This document shows positions 1 through 9,591 of a stretch of DNA of 64,000 nucleotides, piece after piece. Positions within the stretch are counted from its first letter, which is position 1. Each line of letters begins with the position of its first letter. The notes beneath the pieces are model-generated. The model did no database searches and was not told the DNA's origin. It saw nothing but the letters and a program-made list of their open reading frames with translations. The DNA is from Anaerolineae bacterium (GTDB lineage Bacteria > Chloroflexota > Anaerolineae > Aggregatilineales > Phototrophicaceae), in NCBI GenBank assembly GCA_022824565.1, contig JAJDZQ010000103.1, positions 37,590 through 101,589 of the forward strand. The letters run 5' to 3'. The translations under genes were made by a program, and so were the position numbers.

Positions 1-3000
1 GCCACCTATATCGAGCCGCTGACCGCCCAGCTGTGCGAGATGATCATCGCGCAAGAACGCCCAGACGCGCTGCTGCCCACAGTCGGCGGACAGACCGCTC
101 TCAACCTGGCTGTGCAGCTACAGCAGAAGCGAGTCTTGGACCGCTATGGCGTCGAGTTGATCGGCGCGAACTTGACCAGCATCCAGTTGGCAGAAGATCG
201 GCAACTTTTCAACGACACCATGCGCGAGATTGGCCTGCGCGTGCCCGAAAGCCGCGTCGTGAACAGCGTCGATGGCGCGCTGGACTTCGCAGACGAGATC
301 GGCTATCCGATTTTGATCCGACCGTCCTACACCATGGGCGGGGCGGGTGGCGGCGTCGCGTATGATGCCGAAGAACTGCGGGGAGTCGCAGCCAATGGCA
401 TCCATCAAAGCCCGGTCGGCGAAGTGCTGGTCGACCGCAGCCTGCTGGGCTGGAAAGAATATGAGCTGGAATTGATGCGAGACGCCAAAGGCAATTTCGT
501 GGTGGTCTGCTCCATAGAGAATCTTGATCCCATGGGCGTGCACACCGGCGACAGCATCACCATTGCGCCCGCGCAGACCCTGACCGACAAAGAAATCCAG
601 CGCCTGCGCAATATGTCGCGGCAGATTTTCGACCGCCTCGGCATCACCACGGGCGGCGCGAATGTGCAATTTGCCATTGACCCGGTTGCGGGCGATGCAG
701 TCGTCATTGAAATGAATCCGCGCGTTTCACGGTCTTCTGCGCTGGCCAGCAAAGCTACAGGCTTCCCTATCGCCAAGATTGCCGCGCTGCTGGCGGTAGG
801 CTTTACATTGGACGAGATCCCCAACGACATCACGCAGCAGACACCAGCCAGCTTCGAGCCATCTTTGGACTACATCGTGGTGAAAATCCCCCGCTGGGAC
901 TTTCGCAAGTTCGCAGGTGCCGACCCCGTGCTGGGTCCGCAGATGAAAGCGGTTGGCGAGGTGATGGCTATCGGACGCACCTTCCCCGAGGCGCTGCAAA
1001 AAGCTGTGCGCGCGCTGGATATTGGCATGGACGGCTTCGTCAGCGAACCCGACGCGCAGACAAGGCCAGAGGCATTACGCGTGCCCACTGCCCAACGGCT
1101 CTTCCAGGTGGCGGCGGCGCTGGCGGATGGCTTCGGCATTGAGGACATCGTGGCCGAAACGCAGTTTGACCCCTGGTTCGTGCAGCAAATGGGCGAATTG
1201 ATGCGCGTGTATGGCACGATTGCGGGCGAAGGGCGGCGGCTGAGCGACATCTGCGCGGACGAGATGCGCCATCTAAAACAAGTTGGCTTCAGCGATGCGA
1301 CCCTGGCGCGGCTGTTGCGCACAGGCGAGGCAGCGGTCAGGCAGCGGCGAAAAGAACTGGGAGTTTCGGCAAACTTCTATCGAGTCGATACCTGCGCGGC
1401 AGAATTCCCGGCGCACACGCCCTACCTGTATTCCACATATGAGATGGGAGACGAATCTGCGCCGACCGACGCGCGCAAAGTGATGATCCTGGGTGGCGGA
1501 CCCAACCGTATCGGCCAGGGCATCGAGTTTGATTATTGCTGCGTGCACGCCTGCTTCGCGCTCAAGGAATTGGGATACGAGACCATCATGGTCAACTGCA
1601 ATCCCGAAACAGTCAGCACCGATTACGATACAGCCGACCGGCTTTACTTCGAGCCGTTGACCGCCGAAGATGTCATGAATATCGTCGACCGCGAGCAGCC
1701 CGCGGGCCTGCTGGTGCAATTTGGTGGGCAAACGCCATTGAATATCGCCGGCGAGCTGGAGCGGCTGGGCGCGCCCATCTGGGGCACATCGGTGGATACG
1801 ATTGACCTGGCAGAAGATCGCCAACGGTGTCAGGCGCTCATGCAACAGCTCAATATCGCGCAGCCGGCCGGCGCCATCATCACGACACGCGCAGAAGCCA
1901 CCGCAGCCGCCGCAACGATCGGTTATCCCGTGCTGGTGCGTCCCAGTTATGTGCTGGGCGGGCAGGGCATGGCGATCGTGTTTGACGAAGCGCAGTTGTT
2001 GGCCTGGCTGGATGAACATGTCCAATGGCATGGGCATCGCGTTTTGATCGACCAATTTTTGGACGATGCCTACGAAGTTGATGTCGATGCCCTTGGCGAC
2101 GGCGAGCAAGTGACCATCGGCGGCATCATGCAGCATATTGAGCAGGCCGGCGTGCACAGCGGCGATTCGGCTTGTGTGCTGCCGCCCTACAAAATCAGCT
2201 ATTTTCACCTGGATATCATCCGCGAACACACGCGGCGCATTGGTTTGGCGCTGGGGGTGCGCGGCTTGTTCAATATCCAATTCGCCGTCAAGGACGACCA
2301 GGTTTATGTGCTAGAAGTCAACCCGCGCGCCAGCCGCACAGTGCCCTTCATCAGCAAAGCGACCGGTCAGCCACTGGCTCGCTATGCGGCGCAAATCGCT
2401 TGTGGGCAGACCCTCTCGGCGCTGGGATTCACAGAAGAACCGCCGGTATCCGGCTTCTTCGTCAAAGAAGCTGTCTTCCCTTTTCAGAAGTTCCCGGGCG
2501 TCGATACGCGCTTGGGACCAGAAATGCGCTCCACTGGCGAAGTGATGGGACATGCTGCGACATTCAGCCACGCCTTTGTCAAATCGCAGTCGGCGGCGGG
2601 TCTGCCTTTGCCAACGGCGGGTAGTGTGTTCATCAGCGTCAACGACTTTGACAAAGCCGCTGTCGCCAGGCTGGCGCGGGATCTGGCGCGCTTGGGCTTT
2701 GCCCTGGTCGCCACAGACGGCACCGCCAGTTGGCTTGGGCAGATCGGATTGCAGGTTGCGCGCATAAACAAGCTTTCGCAGGGCTCGCCCCATGTGCTCG
2801 ATGCGATGCGCGCAGGCGAAATTGACCTCATCATCAACACGCCGCGGGGTGGGACAGCCCACGAAGACGGCGCGACCATTCGCAGCCAGGCTTATGCGCT
2901 GGGCATCCCCATCGTCACCACCATGAGCGCAGCGGCGGCCACTGCGCAAGGCATCAAACATCTGCGCGAGAAGCCGCTCAGCGTGCGCAGCCTGCAAGCT

Positions 3001-3021
3001 CATTACGCGCTGGTCAACTAG
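1..3021 (+). CDS. carB: Carbamoyl-phosphate synthase large subunit (5' truncated)
   Basis: Makes carbamoyl phosphate from bicarbonate, ammonia (channelled from the CarA glutaminase subunit) and two ATP, feeding arginine and pyrimidine synthesis in the cytoplasm. The reading frame is open from base 1, so the gene enters from the left edge; 1006 residues are visible against roughly 1070 in the family, so about 60 are missing. The two homologous ATP-grasp halves are clear. The first contains GGAGGG in its ATP loop. The second starts near base 1470 with [15 protein letters not shown]-terminal MGS-like allosteric domain runs from about base 2620. hpt follows 15 bp downstream on the same strand, so these nucleotide-pathway genes are probably co-transcribed. 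Confidence 0.97.
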   Translation, partial: ATYIEPLTAQLCEMIIAQERPDALLPTVGGQTALNLAVQLQQKRVLDRYGVELIGANLTSIQLAEDRQLFNDTMREIGLRVPESRVVNSVDGALDFADEIGYPILIRPSYTMGGAGGGVAYDAEELRGVAANGIHQSPVGEVLVDRSLLGWKEYELELMRDAKGNFVVVCSIENLDPMGVHTGDSITIAPAQTLTDKEIQRLRNMSRQIFDRLGITTGGANVQFAIDPVAGDAVVIEMNPRVSRSSALASKATGFPIAKIAALLAVGFTLDEIPNDITQQTPASFEPSLDYIVVKIPRWDFRKFAGADPVLGPQMKAVGEVMAIGRTFPEALQKAVRALDIGMDGFVSEPDAQTRPEALRVPTAQRLFQVAAALADGFGIEDIVAETQFDPWFVQQMGELMRVYGTIAGEGRRLSDICADEMRHLKQVGFSDATLARLLRTGEAAVRQRRKELGVSANFYRVDTCAAEFPAHTPYLYSTYEMGDESAPTDARKVMILGGGPNRIGQGIEFDYCCVHACFALKELGYETIMVNCNPETVSTDYDTADRLYFEPLTAEDVMNIVDREQPAGLLVQFGGQTPLNIAGELERLGAPIWGTSVDTIDLAEDRQRCQALMQQLNIAQPAGAIITTRAEATAAAATIGYPVLVRPSYVLGGQGMAIVFDEAQLLAWLDEHVQWHGHRVLIDQFLDDAYEVDVDALGDGEQVTIGGIMQHIEQAGVHSGDSACVLPPYKISYFHLDIIREHTRRIGLALGVRGLFNIQFAVKDDQVYVLEVNPRASRTVPFISKATGQPLARYAAQIACGQTLSALGFTEEPPVSGFFVKEAVFPFQKFPGVDTRLGPEMRSTGEVMGHAATFSHAFVKSQSAAGLPLPTAGSVFISVNDFDKAAVARLARDLARLGFALVATDGTASWLGQIGLQVARINKLSQGSPHVLDAMRAGEIDLIINTPRGGTAHEDGATIRSQAYALGIPIVTTMSAAAATAQGIKHLREKPLSVRSLQAHYALVN

Positions 3022-3036
3022 ACGGAGGGCGGGCAA

Positions 3037-3597
3037 ATGCCGGCAGCCTATCAGAAGTACCTTGCCGAAGTGCTGATTGACGAAGCGACGCTGCAAGAAC
3101 GCATCGCCCAGCTCGGCGAGCAGATCAGCCGCGACTATGCCGATTGCGAGGATCTGCTGCTGCTGTGCATCCTGAAAGGCGGCGTCATGTTTTTGACCGA
3201 CCTGTCGCGCCATATTCATGTTCCGCACATGATCGACTTCATGGCGGCCAGCAGCTATGGCATGGGCGCGCGCAAAACGGCTGGCTCGGTGCGCATCGAC
3301 ATGGATTTGAAGATGGATGTGCGCGGCAAACATGTGCTGGTGGTCGAAGACATTATCGACAGCGGTCACACCTTGGCATTTGTGCTGAAGACCCTAATAA
3401 ATCGCCAGCCAGCCAGCCTGCGCCTGTGCGCCCTGCTCAACAAGCAGTCGCGGCGCGAAGTAACTTTGGATGTCGACTACATCGGCTTTGAAATCGAAAA
3501 CAAGTTCGTGTTTGGCTATGGGCTGGACCTGGACGAACACTTCCGCAACCTGCCCTTTGTCGCTGTCGCCAACGCCGCTGCCTTGACCGATGCGTGA
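3037..3597 (+). CDS. hpt: Hypoxanthine-guanine phosphoribosyltransferase
   Basis: Purine salvage enzyme that joins hypoxanthine or guanine to PRPP to give IMP or GMP. It is 186 residues, a normal length for bacterial Hpt. The PRPP-binding signature VVEDIIDSGHT lies near residue 104, with the two acidic residues E104 and D105. The flexible-loop region SSYGMGARKT and the base-contact region near the C-terminus (EIENKFVFGYGLD) are present. A Shine-Dalgarno GGAGGG precedes the ATG. It follows carB by 15 bp and overlaps the next gene by 8 bp, so the three form one operon. Identity is secure; preference between hypoxanthine and guanine cannot be read from sequence. Confidence 0.95.
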   Translation: MPAAYQKYLAEVLIDEATLQERIAQLGEQISRDYADCEDLLLLCILKGGVMFLTDLSRHIHVPHMIDFMAASSYGMGARKTAGSVRIDMDLKMDVRGKHVLVVEDIIDSGHTLAFVLKTLINRQPASLRLCALLNKQSRREVTLDVDYIGFEIENKFVFGYGLDLDEHFRNLPFVAVANAAALTDA

Positions 3598-4960
3598 CCA
3601 CCCTGCGCGTCTGGCCTGGCCAGAATTCGTGCGCGACCTCGCCGATCTGCTGCGCGCGCGCGGCTTGCAAACCCCTGTCTACCTGGTTGGCGGCGCAGTG
3701 CGCGATGCCTGGCTGCGCAAGCCCACTGACGACATTGATATCGTTGTGCAAGGCAAAGCCATCCCCCTGGCGCGGCGCGTGTGCGACTGGCTGCGGGCGG
3801 ATATCTATGTGATGGATCGCGAACGAGGCGTGGCGCGCGTCTTTGTGAAAGCGGCGGAACGGACAATCAGCCTGGACTTCGCCGATCAACGCGGCGCGAC
3901 TCTGGCAGACGACCTGCGCGATCGAGATTTCACGATGAATGCCATGGCTGCCGACTTGCTGGGCGATATCGGCGCGCTAATCGACCCGCTGGCTGGCGAG
4001 AGCGATTTGCGAGCCAGGATTCTGCGGCGCTGCTCGCCCAGTTCGATCGCAGCCGATCCCATTCGTGGCCTGCGCGCGGTGAGATTGAGCGCGCAATTCG
4101 ATTGTAAGATTGAGCCCGCCACAGTCGCCGACATACGCCGTTGTGCCAACTCACTCCGCCAGAGCTCGGCTGAGCGCATCCGTGACGAATTCTTCAAATT
4201 GCTGGGTTTGCGGCGAGCGGCGCGTGGCTTGCGAGTCCTGGAGCGCCTGGGGCTGCTGCCATTGATCGTGCCAGAAATCCCGCCGGCCGATTTGCCTCGC
4301 TGTCTGGCGCATGTGGAACGACTGTCGGCGCTATTGACCGCTATCAGCCGCCTGCGCACCGACAATACAGCCGCGGCCTTTGACCTGGGCATGCTGGTGA
4401 TCCAGCTCGACCGCTTCCGTTCCCACTTGCAAGCGCACCTCGACCAACAGTACGGCAACGGACGCAAGCGCGCTCAGCTGCTGGTGCTGGCTGCGCTGCT
4501 GCAAGATGGTGGTCATGCCGCGGCAGTCGCAGATTCGCTGCGCCTCGGCACAAACGAAGCGCGACTTCTCGGTCAGGCGGCCGGCAGCCAACTCGTCAGC
4601 CGGGCCTGGCCTGTCAAGCGGCTCGAGCAGCATCGTTTTTGGCAGCGACTGGGCGATTGCGGCATCGATGCCTGCTTGCTGGGCGCGGCGAAACTGCTGG
4701 CGAGCCAGGGCGTGGCGCTCGATCAAGACGACTGGCTGCAGCGCGTCGACGAGATTACGCAACTGCTGGATGGCTGGTTTAACCACTACGATACATTGGT
4801 CAAACCCAAGCCCTTGCTGACGGGCCATGATGTAAAAAACCTGCTCGGCATACAGACGGGTCCGCAGATCGGCGCGACACTGGCGGCTCTGCGCGAGGCA
4901 CAAGTGCTTGGCGATGTGTCTACGCGGGACGAGGCGCAAACATTTGTTGGGCGGCTATGA
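3590..4960 (+). CDS. cca: CCA tRNA nucleotidyltransferase / poly(A) polymerase family protein
   Basis: Class II nucleotidyltransferase, 456 residues, most likely adding the 3' CCA to tRNAs. Visible motifs are GGAVRD (residues 34-39), catalytic acidic residues D48 and D50 in TDDIDI, the RDFTMNAMA motif, and the DPIRGLRAVR segment of the RNA- and nucleotide-binding domain. The C-terminal half is helical. The ATG overlaps the end of hpt by 8 bp, implying translational coupling. Both tRNA genes in this window lack an encoded CCA, consistent with a need for this activity. A poly(A) polymerase or an A-adding-only role cannot be excluded from sequence, and the symbol is used in that sense. Confidence 0.85.
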   Translation: MRDHPARLAWPEFVRDLADLLRARGLQTPVYLVGGAVRDAWLRKPTDDIDIVVQGKAIPLARRVCDWLRADIYVMDRERGVARVFVKAAERTISLDFADQRGATLADDLRDRDFTMNAMAADLLGDIGALIDPLAGESDLRARILRRCSPSSIAADPIRGLRAVRLSAQFDCKIEPATVADIRRCANSLRQSSAERIRDEFFKLLGLRRAARGLRVLERLGLLPLIVPEIPPADLPRCLAHVERLSALLTAISRLRTDNTAAAFDLGMLVIQLDRFRSHLQAHLDQQYGNGRKRAQLLVLAALLQDGGHAAAVADSLRLGTNEARLLGQAAGSQLVSRAWPVKRLEQHRFWQRLGDCGIDACLLGAAKLLASQGVALDQDDWLQRVDEITQLLDGWFNHYDTLVKPKPLLTGHDVKNLLGIQTGPQIGATLAALREAQVLGDVSTRDEAQTFVGRL

Positions 4961-4991
4961 GCTTCTTGCTTCGCATGCAGGGGGCAGATTT

Positions 4992-5153
4992 TCTACCCCA
5001 TCCCCGGCCCTTCCCCATATCAATGAAGAAGGGAGACTCGTCGAGAATCCGGTGCAAACCTTGCTAAGCTGCAAGAAATTGAGCTTCAGATTTCATATTC
5101 TCTGCATGCGCTCCCCCTCCCTGATGCTTCGGGGAGGGGGTTGGGGGGCTGGG
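4992..5153 (-). repeat. MITE-like repeat, copy A (inverted orientation)
   Basis: About 160-bp interspersed repeat that fills the gap between the CCA enzyme and rsmD. It starts with TCTACCCCATCCCCGG and ends with GGGGAGGGGGTTGGGGGG, so the outer GGGGTAGA arm seen in other copies is lost at its right end. The core matches copies C, D, E and F in reverse complement, including the segments CTCCCCCTCCCTGATGCTTC and GAGACTCGTCGAGAA. It carries no credible gene. Confidence 0.85.
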
Positions 5154-5156
5154 CGC

Positions 5157-5720
5157 TTATTGATCTGCAAATTGCCAAAATAGCAGCATGGTCCGCCCAT
5201 ATTTGCGCTGGTCGATCTGCTGCAATCGCACGAATCCAGGCGCTGGCTGGAGCTCTTTGGGATCGATCTGAACGATGACCAGGCAGGCCGGGTCGTGCCA
5301 GGCCGGGTTATTTTCCAGCGCCCGCAATGTCTTCAGCCACAGGCCACGATATTGCGGCGGCGCAACAAAGATGAAGTCGTACGGCTGGTCTGGCGCATCA
5401 TCCAGGATGGCAAACGCGCTGCGGCGGATGACCCGCGCCTTATCTGCCAATTTCGTGCGCTGCAGATTGGCGCGGATTGTGCCCAGGGCGGCTCGGTCGG
5501 TCTCCACAAATTGCGCCTGCCTTGCGCCGCGGCTCAGCGCTTCGATGCCGACGCTGCCCGTGCCAGCAAAAAGGTCCAAGAAGGCGGCATCGCGGATTTG
5601 TGTGCCAATGATGCTGAACAGCGCCTCTTTGACGCGGTCCATAATCGGGCGCGTGCCAGCGCCGGGCACCGCTTTCAATCTTCTGCCGCGCGCGCTGCCG
5701 GCGATGACTCGCAGGGACAT
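5157..5720 (-). CDS. rsmD: 16S rRNA (guanine(966)-N2)-methyltransferase, RsmD-like
   Basis: Rossmann-fold SAM-dependent methyltransferase expected to methylate G966 of 16S rRNA. It is 187 residues, normal for RsmD. The family start MSLRVIAGSARGRRL and the SAM-binding motif DLFAGTGSVGIE (residues 49-60) are present, with the acidic ribose contact in VETD. The catalytic N6/N2 motif is usually DPPY; here residues 120-124 read APPQY, so the acidic residue is replaced. The ATG lies 2 bp past the stop of the upstream URO-D gene, so the two are co-transcribed with the TPR gene. The RsmD assignment rests on overall pattern; the motif change is noted among the findings. Confidence 0.85.
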   Translation of the reverse strand: MSLRVIAGSARGRRLKAVPGAGTRPIMDRVKEALFSIIGTQIRDAAFLDLFAGTGSVGIEALSRGARQAQFVETDRAALGTIRANLQRTKLADKARVIRRSAFAILDDAPDQPYDFIFVAPPQYRGLWLKTLRALENNPAWHDPACLVIVQIDPKELQPAPGFVRLQQIDQRKYGRTMLLFWQFADQ

Positions 5721-5722
5721 AG

Positions 5723-6712
5723 CTAGGCAGGGCTTTCCACAGCGCTGCGCACGGCGCGGATGTTGGACAAAGGCGTGGTGATCATGCCGCTGCCACTGCC
5801 GCCGATGATCAGCCGCCGCGATTTACATTGGCGGACGGTTTGCTGGATGGCAGAACGCAGCAAACTTGGCGTGCCCAGCAGCAACTCATCGTCGCTCAAG
5901 CCGCCGCAGATTGCGCTGGAATAGGTGTTGCGCGCAGCTTCCAGCGCCGTCCCGGCCGCTTGTATATCCCAATTCATCGCCTGGAAGGGCAGCACGTCAA
6001 TCAGCCCCAGCATGGGCGATGCTCCGGCGACCTGCACGATATTCAGCCACCAGTGCCCGGGCAAGCCAGCCAGGATGTTGCGGATGTGCGGCAGCGCGAT
6101 TGACGCATATTCCGCTTCTGCCATGATGTCGTGGCTGGCAAATTCGGTGACGAGAAAGATGCCAGCGACACTATCGAGCTTGGCCAGCGCCTCGATAAAG
6201 CGCAGGGTGCTTTCGGTCAACTGCGTCAACCCGCTGCGCAGGCGGTCGGGACGCAAGCGCAAATCGCGCAGCAGTTTCTGCGGACCCGCCAGTTGCGCCG
6301 CCTGCACCAGGGGGCTGTAGATGGTCTGCACGAGCGGCGTAGCGTCCGATTGCAGCGCCTTGCCCACCATGCGCAGGCACTCAACCTGCTGTGCCAAAGC
6401 GCCACGGTCTGGCGTCAAGGGGCGCAACTCGGTCCAGTCCAGCGAGCGCCGCACGGTCCGCTTGGTGATCTCGCGGAGACCACGGGCATCGCCCCGCCAG
6501 GCATCGCTCAGGCCATAATCGCTGACCAGAAAACTGCGCGACGGCATGGCGCGCACGAAGTCCCAATTGTAGTCGTACTGATAATCTATGATGGAACGAG
6601 CCAAGTCGGTGAAGCGCTGGTCGTCGCCGGGAAAATGACGCCACAGCGCCGCCGGCACACGGTCAACAGCCTCATTCGCCAGCGCCCGCTCCAGGCGCTC
6701 CCGCTTGCGCAT
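5723..6712 (-). CDS. Uroporphyrinogen decarboxylase (URO-D) family protein
   Basis: A 329-residue protein of the URO-D / methyltransferase-activating superfamily. The start MRKRERLERALANEAVDRVPAALWRHFPGD is the characteristic opening of these proteins, and the rest fits one TIM barrel ending in a glycine-rich IIGGSGSGM segment. Members include HemE, which decarboxylates uroporphyrinogen III, and corrinoid methyltransferases such as MtbA. No other haem-pathway gene lies nearby, so a HemE role is not supported by context and the specific reaction is left open. The start is only 5 bp past the stop of the small TPR gene and the stop is 2 bp before rsmD. Confidence 0.8.
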   Translation of the reverse strand: MRKRERLERALANEAVDRVPAALWRHFPGDDQRFTDLARSIIDYQYDYNWDFVRAMPSRSFLVSDYGLSDAWRGDARGLREITKRTVRRSLDWTELRPLTPDRGALAQQVECLRMVGKALQSDATPLVQTIYSPLVQAAQLAGPQKLLRDLRLRPDRLRSGLTQLTESTLRFIEALAKLDSVAGIFLVTEFASHDIMAEAEYASIALPHIRNILAGLPGHWWLNIVQVAGASPMLGLIDVLPFQAMNWDIQAAGTALEAARNTYSSAICGGLSDDELLLGTPSLLRSAIQQTVRQCKSRRLIIGGSGSGMITTPLSNIRAVRSAVESPA

Positions 6713-6717
6713 GCCGC

Positions 6718-7071
6718 TCAGGTTTGCGACACAGCCTCGATGCGCTGTTTGAGCATGCGCGAGAGCATCATGTAGCGGTCGTCGAAGTTCGTTTCCAGGT
6801 TGTTGCCGTGTTGGTGCCCTTCGGCATGCGAAGTCTGTATGACGGCAGAAAGCGCGCTTTCGGTGATGCCCAGCGCCTGTTCATACGCTCTCGCCGCATC
6901 GGCATGCTCGCCGCTGGCTTGGTACGACAAGCCCAGGCCATACAGCGCGTCCACACTTTCGGGGTGGGTTGCCAAGATGTCGTTGAACATCTGGATGGCG
7001 CTATCGTTGTCATTGTCGCGGTGCATCCGCCAAGCCTGACCGATTTTTTCCGCTGCTGGCATCGTGGACAT
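6718..7071 (-). CDS. Small tetratricopeptide-repeat protein
   Basis: A 117-residue protein with about two TPR units (residues 8-75, with consensus-like spacing in the FNDILATHPESVDALYGLGL region). The C-terminal tail is histidine- and asparagine-rich and ends in a predicted helix containing DRYMMLSRMLKQRIEAV. The ATG at 7071 was chosen over a longer reading because AAAGGAG lies at the right distance upstream. It is the first gene of a three-gene operon with the URO-D protein and rsmD. TPR proteins are adaptors; the partner is unknown. Confidence 0.75.
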   Translation of the reverse strand: MSTMPAAEKIGQAWRMHRDNDNDSAIQMFNDILATHPESVDALYGLGLSYQASGEHADAARAYEQALGITESALSAVIQTSHAEGHQHGNNLETNFDDRYMMLSRMLKQRIEAVSQT

Positions 7072-7114
7072 CTGATTGCTCCTTTGCCGCCTTCGCGCTG
7101 CCCTTCTTTCTTGC

Positions 7115-7120
7115 ATTATA
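7115..7120 (-). promoter_or_regulatory. Candidate -10 box for the TPR / URO-D / rsmD operon
   Basis: TATAAT on the minus strand, 44 bp upstream of the TPR start codon. No good -35 hexamer sits 16-18 bp further upstream, so this is a weak call based on a perfect -10 in a non-coding gap between divergent genes. Confidence 0.35.
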
Positions 7121-7218
7121 ACGCGTTGTCGCCGCGCTGCCATTGTCAGCCCGTGGCTTGTTGCCCGCGCGGGCCGGTGCTATGCTTCCGCCCATCTTGA
7201 GAACCGGTTGCTTGCGCC

Positions 7219-7683
7219 ATGCTCATCCGCGAGGCTATTCCTGCAGACTTGCCAGCCGCCAGCCAGCTGTGGTATGAGCGACAATGCCTGTTGCAGCAGA
7301 GCGAATCGCTCATCCAGTTTGCGCCCGATGCGCTGGCGATGTGGCAGCGAGGCGCCAGCGACTGGCTTGCCGACGACAAAGCCGCCATGTTTGTCGCGGA
7401 AGTGCGAGACGAGTTGGCTGGATTTGTGGCGGTGGGCATTCGCGCGGGGGCAGCGGGATTGCGGCCCGCCTGGCTGGGCAGGCTATTGGCGATGGCTGTC
7501 GACTTGCACCAGCCGCATGCCGCATTGAGCAGCCAGCTACTGGAACGGGTCGGCATTTGGCTGCGCCGGCATGATGTCGATGCGCTGGAGATTGACGCCC
7601 CAAACGGCTATCCGGTCGAAGCGGCTTTTTGGCATGGGCGGGGCGCTCGTCCGCGTTCCAAGCGCTATTGGCTGCCATTATGA
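7219..7683 (+). CDS. GNAT family N-acetyltransferase
   Basis: A 154-residue protein with the overall GNAT pattern: the opening LIREAIPADLPAASQLW (beta1-alpha1), then VAEVRDELAGFVAVGI (beta2-beta4). The C-terminal helix-strand region ends in EAAFWHGRGARPRSKRYW, matching the usual 'FY.. GF' end of these enzymes. The acetyl-CoA pyrophosphate loop (Q/RxxGxG/A) is not evident, so the protein may be degenerate or bind a different acyl donor. The stop codon overlaps the ATG of the next GNAT (ATGA), so the two are translationally coupled. Substrate unknown. Confidence 0.7.
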   Translation: MLIREAIPADLPAASQLWYERQCLLQQSESLIQFAPDALAMWQRGASDWLADDKAAMFVAEVRDELAGFVAVGIRAGAAGLRPAWLGRLLAMAVDLHQPHAALSSQLLERVGIWLRRHDVDALEIDAPNGYPVEAAFWHGRGARPRSKRYWLPL

Positions 7684-8162
7684 TCCGCCTGGCGCAGCCA
7701 TCCGATGTCCAGCGCATCAGCCAATTGTGGGCGCAGATGGTGGCTTTTCACGCCCAATTGGACGCGGCAACTTTTCGCCCAGCCGCCGATGGTGCAGCCT
7801 TATACGCGCGCTTTATCGAAGACCGCCTGCACGACTCTTTTGCGCGCATCCTGGTGGCAGAAGTCGATGGCGAACTGGTCGGATACATCAGTGGCGGCAT
7901 CGCCGATATCACCAACGAAATGTTTGAATCGCTGCGCTGTGGATTAATCACAGAACTATTCGTCTGTGTGGAAAAGCGCCGACAGGGAGTGGGACGCCAG
8001 CTGCTGGAGCGGCTGATGTTGTGGTTTCGCGCCTGCGATGTAAGCAGCTTTGAATGGGTTACCAGCGCTCATAACCCGAGCGCGCTGGCATTTTGGAGGA
8101 CTGTGGGCGGCGAGGTTACCTTGCTGCGCATGCGAGCAGAAATCCCCGGAGAAGACTCATGA
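7680..8162 (+). CDS. GNAT family N-acetyltransferase
   Basis: A 160-residue GNAT with an intact acetyl-CoA-binding loop, RQGVG at residues 101-105 in VEKRRQGVGRQLLERL. The beta4 strand VAEVDGELVGYISGGI precedes it and the C-terminal SAHNPSALAFWRTVGG motif follows. ATG at 7680 overlaps the stop of the preceding gene, and its own stop overlaps the next ATG. The downstream partner is a tRNA-editing protein, but that does not fix the acetylation substrate, which is unknown. Confidence 0.82.
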   Translation: MIRLAQPSDVQRISQLWAQMVAFHAQLDAATFRPAADGAALYARFIEDRLHDSFARILVAEVDGELVGYISGGIADITNEMFESLRCGLITELFVCVEKRRQGVGRQLLERLMLWFRACDVSSFEWVTSAHNPSALAFWRTVGGEVTLLRMRAEIPGEDS

Positions 8163-8866
8163 CCGACTATCTGTACCTGCGCGACAGCTACTTGCGGACT
8201 TTCAGCGCAGTGGTGACCGACCACGATGTCGGGCAAAGCGGCGTCTTGCTCGACCGTACAACTTTCTATCCCGGCGGCGGCGGGCAAGAACCCGATCGCG
8301 GCTGGCTGCGCACGGACGGCGGCGAATTCCGCATCAAGACGACACGGCGCGGCGGCTGGCATATCGTGGCTGGCGAGCTGCCGCCCATCGGCGCGATTGT
8401 GCAGGCGGAGCTGGACTGGCCGAGGCGCTACCAGATCATGCGCACGCACACAGCCATGCACATCCTCTGCGGCGTCATTTGGCGCGACTATCAAGCCAGC
8501 GTGACCGGCGGCAACATGGCTGTGCTGTCGGCGCGTATGGACTTTGAATTTGAACGGCTGTCACCCGATACTGTGCGCGATATTGAAGACAAGATTAACC
8601 AAGAAGTGGCCAAGGCCCGCCCCGTCAAAATTGACATCCTGCCGCGCGAAGCAGCCTTCCAAATCCCCGATCTCATCCGCACAAAAATAAACCTGCTGCC
8701 GCCAGGCATCACCGAAGTGCGCACGGTCGAAATTGTCGGCTTGGATTTGCAAGCCGATGGCGGCACGCATGTCGCCAACACCAACGAAGTCGGCAGCATC
8801 AAAATCAGCAAATACAAGAGCAAAGGCGGCATCAACAAACGGCTGTATGTGGAGATCGGCGACTGA
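8159..8866 (+). CDS. Alanyl-tRNA editing protein (AlaX-like)
   Basis: A 235-residue free-standing homologue of the AlaRS editing domain, expected to hydrolyse Ser-tRNA(Ala) or Gly-tRNA(Ala). The first metal-binding motif HTAMH (H97, H101) is intact, as is the DRTTFYPGGGGQEPDRG region near residues 32-48. In the second metal motif, usually CxxxH, the histidine (H204 in GGTHV) is kept but the cysteine position is Asp (D200). The conserved NTNEVGSI follows. The start overlaps the preceding GNAT stop and the stop overlaps the next gene, giving a coupled chain of four genes. Confidence 0.85.
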   Translation: MTDYLYLRDSYLRTFSAVVTDHDVGQSGVLLDRTTFYPGGGGQEPDRGWLRTDGGEFRIKTTRRGGWHIVAGELPPIGAIVQAELDWPRRYQIMRTHTAMHILCGVIWRDYQASVTGGNMAVLSARMDFEFERLSPDTVRDIEDKINQEVAKARPVKIDILPREAAFQIPDLIRTKINLLPPGITEVRTVEIVGLDLQADGGTHVANTNEVGSIKISKYKSKGGINKRLYVEIGD

Positions 8867-9591
8867 TGCGCTGCTTGCATCCCGTCCAGGCACACGAAAG
8901 TTTCGTTGCGGGTGGGCGTTATCACTTCAGCAAACGCGGCGCTCCGCTGCAAAAGAGCGAAACCTGGACGATTCACGCGCATCCCGACGGCGAGCAATTT
9001 GTCCGCGTCGATGCCGATTCGCTGCGCGAAGCAGGCCGGTCGGTCTTGGCGGAGGCGCTGCTGGACCAGGCTGGAGGGTTGGCGCGGCTGGATATTCGCT
9101 ATGAAAACGCGCATTTTCCAGGCGGCGTTCGCGATCTGCGCGCCACTTATCAACTGGCGGATGGCTACCTGCAGGTTGGCTATGAATTGAATGGCGCAGA
9201 ACGCCAATACCGCGAGTTGGAGCTGCCGCCCGGCACGTTGATTGATGTGCCGCTGCTGCCATTTCGTGGCCGCGCGATCGCTGTGTTGGCTGCGCAGGGC
9301 AATGCGCCGACCTGGCTCTTCGTGCCGGTTTTCGACTATGCCAAGTTGCTGCCCGGCACATTGCAGCAGGTGGTATCGCCAGTTGCCGCGGCCGGGACCG
9401 AGACGCTCATGCTGGGCAAACGTTCGATTGCCACGCGGCGCTTTCGGTATCATGACCAGGCGGCTGCCTATTGGCTGGACAAACACGCGGTGATCATCCG
9501 CCGCATCAGCGCTTTTCAACAACAAGAAATCGTCGTGCAAATAAGCAACTATGTCGCGCCGCCGGGGCAACTGGAGGCGGCTAAATGTTGA
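8866..9591 (+). CDS. Conserved protein of unknown function
   Basis: A 241-residue protein I do not recognise. It has no signal peptide and no clear membrane segment, and is rich in alternating hydrophobic residues that suggest beta structure (for example LQVGYELNGAERQYREL and IAVLAAQGNAPTWLFVPV). It contains the segment TRRFRYHDQAAAYWLDKHAVI near residues 190-215. Its ATG shares a base with the AlaX stop codon (TGATG) and its stop overlaps the following TPR gene, so it is part of a tightly coupled operon. A lipid- or ligand-binding beta fold is possible but is a guess. Confidence 0.7.
   Translation: MRCLHPVQAHESFVAGGRYHFSKRGAPLQKSETWTIHAHPDGEQFVRVDADSLREAGRSVLAEALLDQAGGLARLDIRYENAHFPGGVRDLRATYQLADGYLQVGYELNGAERQYRELELPPGTLIDVPLLPFRGRAIAVLAAQGNAPTWLFVPVFDYAKLLPGTLQQVVSPVAAAGTETLMLGKRSIATRRFRYHDQAAAYWLDKHAVIIRRISAFQQQEIVVQISNYVAPPGQLEAAKC

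Noticed and set aside
1273..2280. A 335-codon frame antisense to carB
   Set aside because: Shadow of the carB ATP-grasp region, with no start context and no motif.
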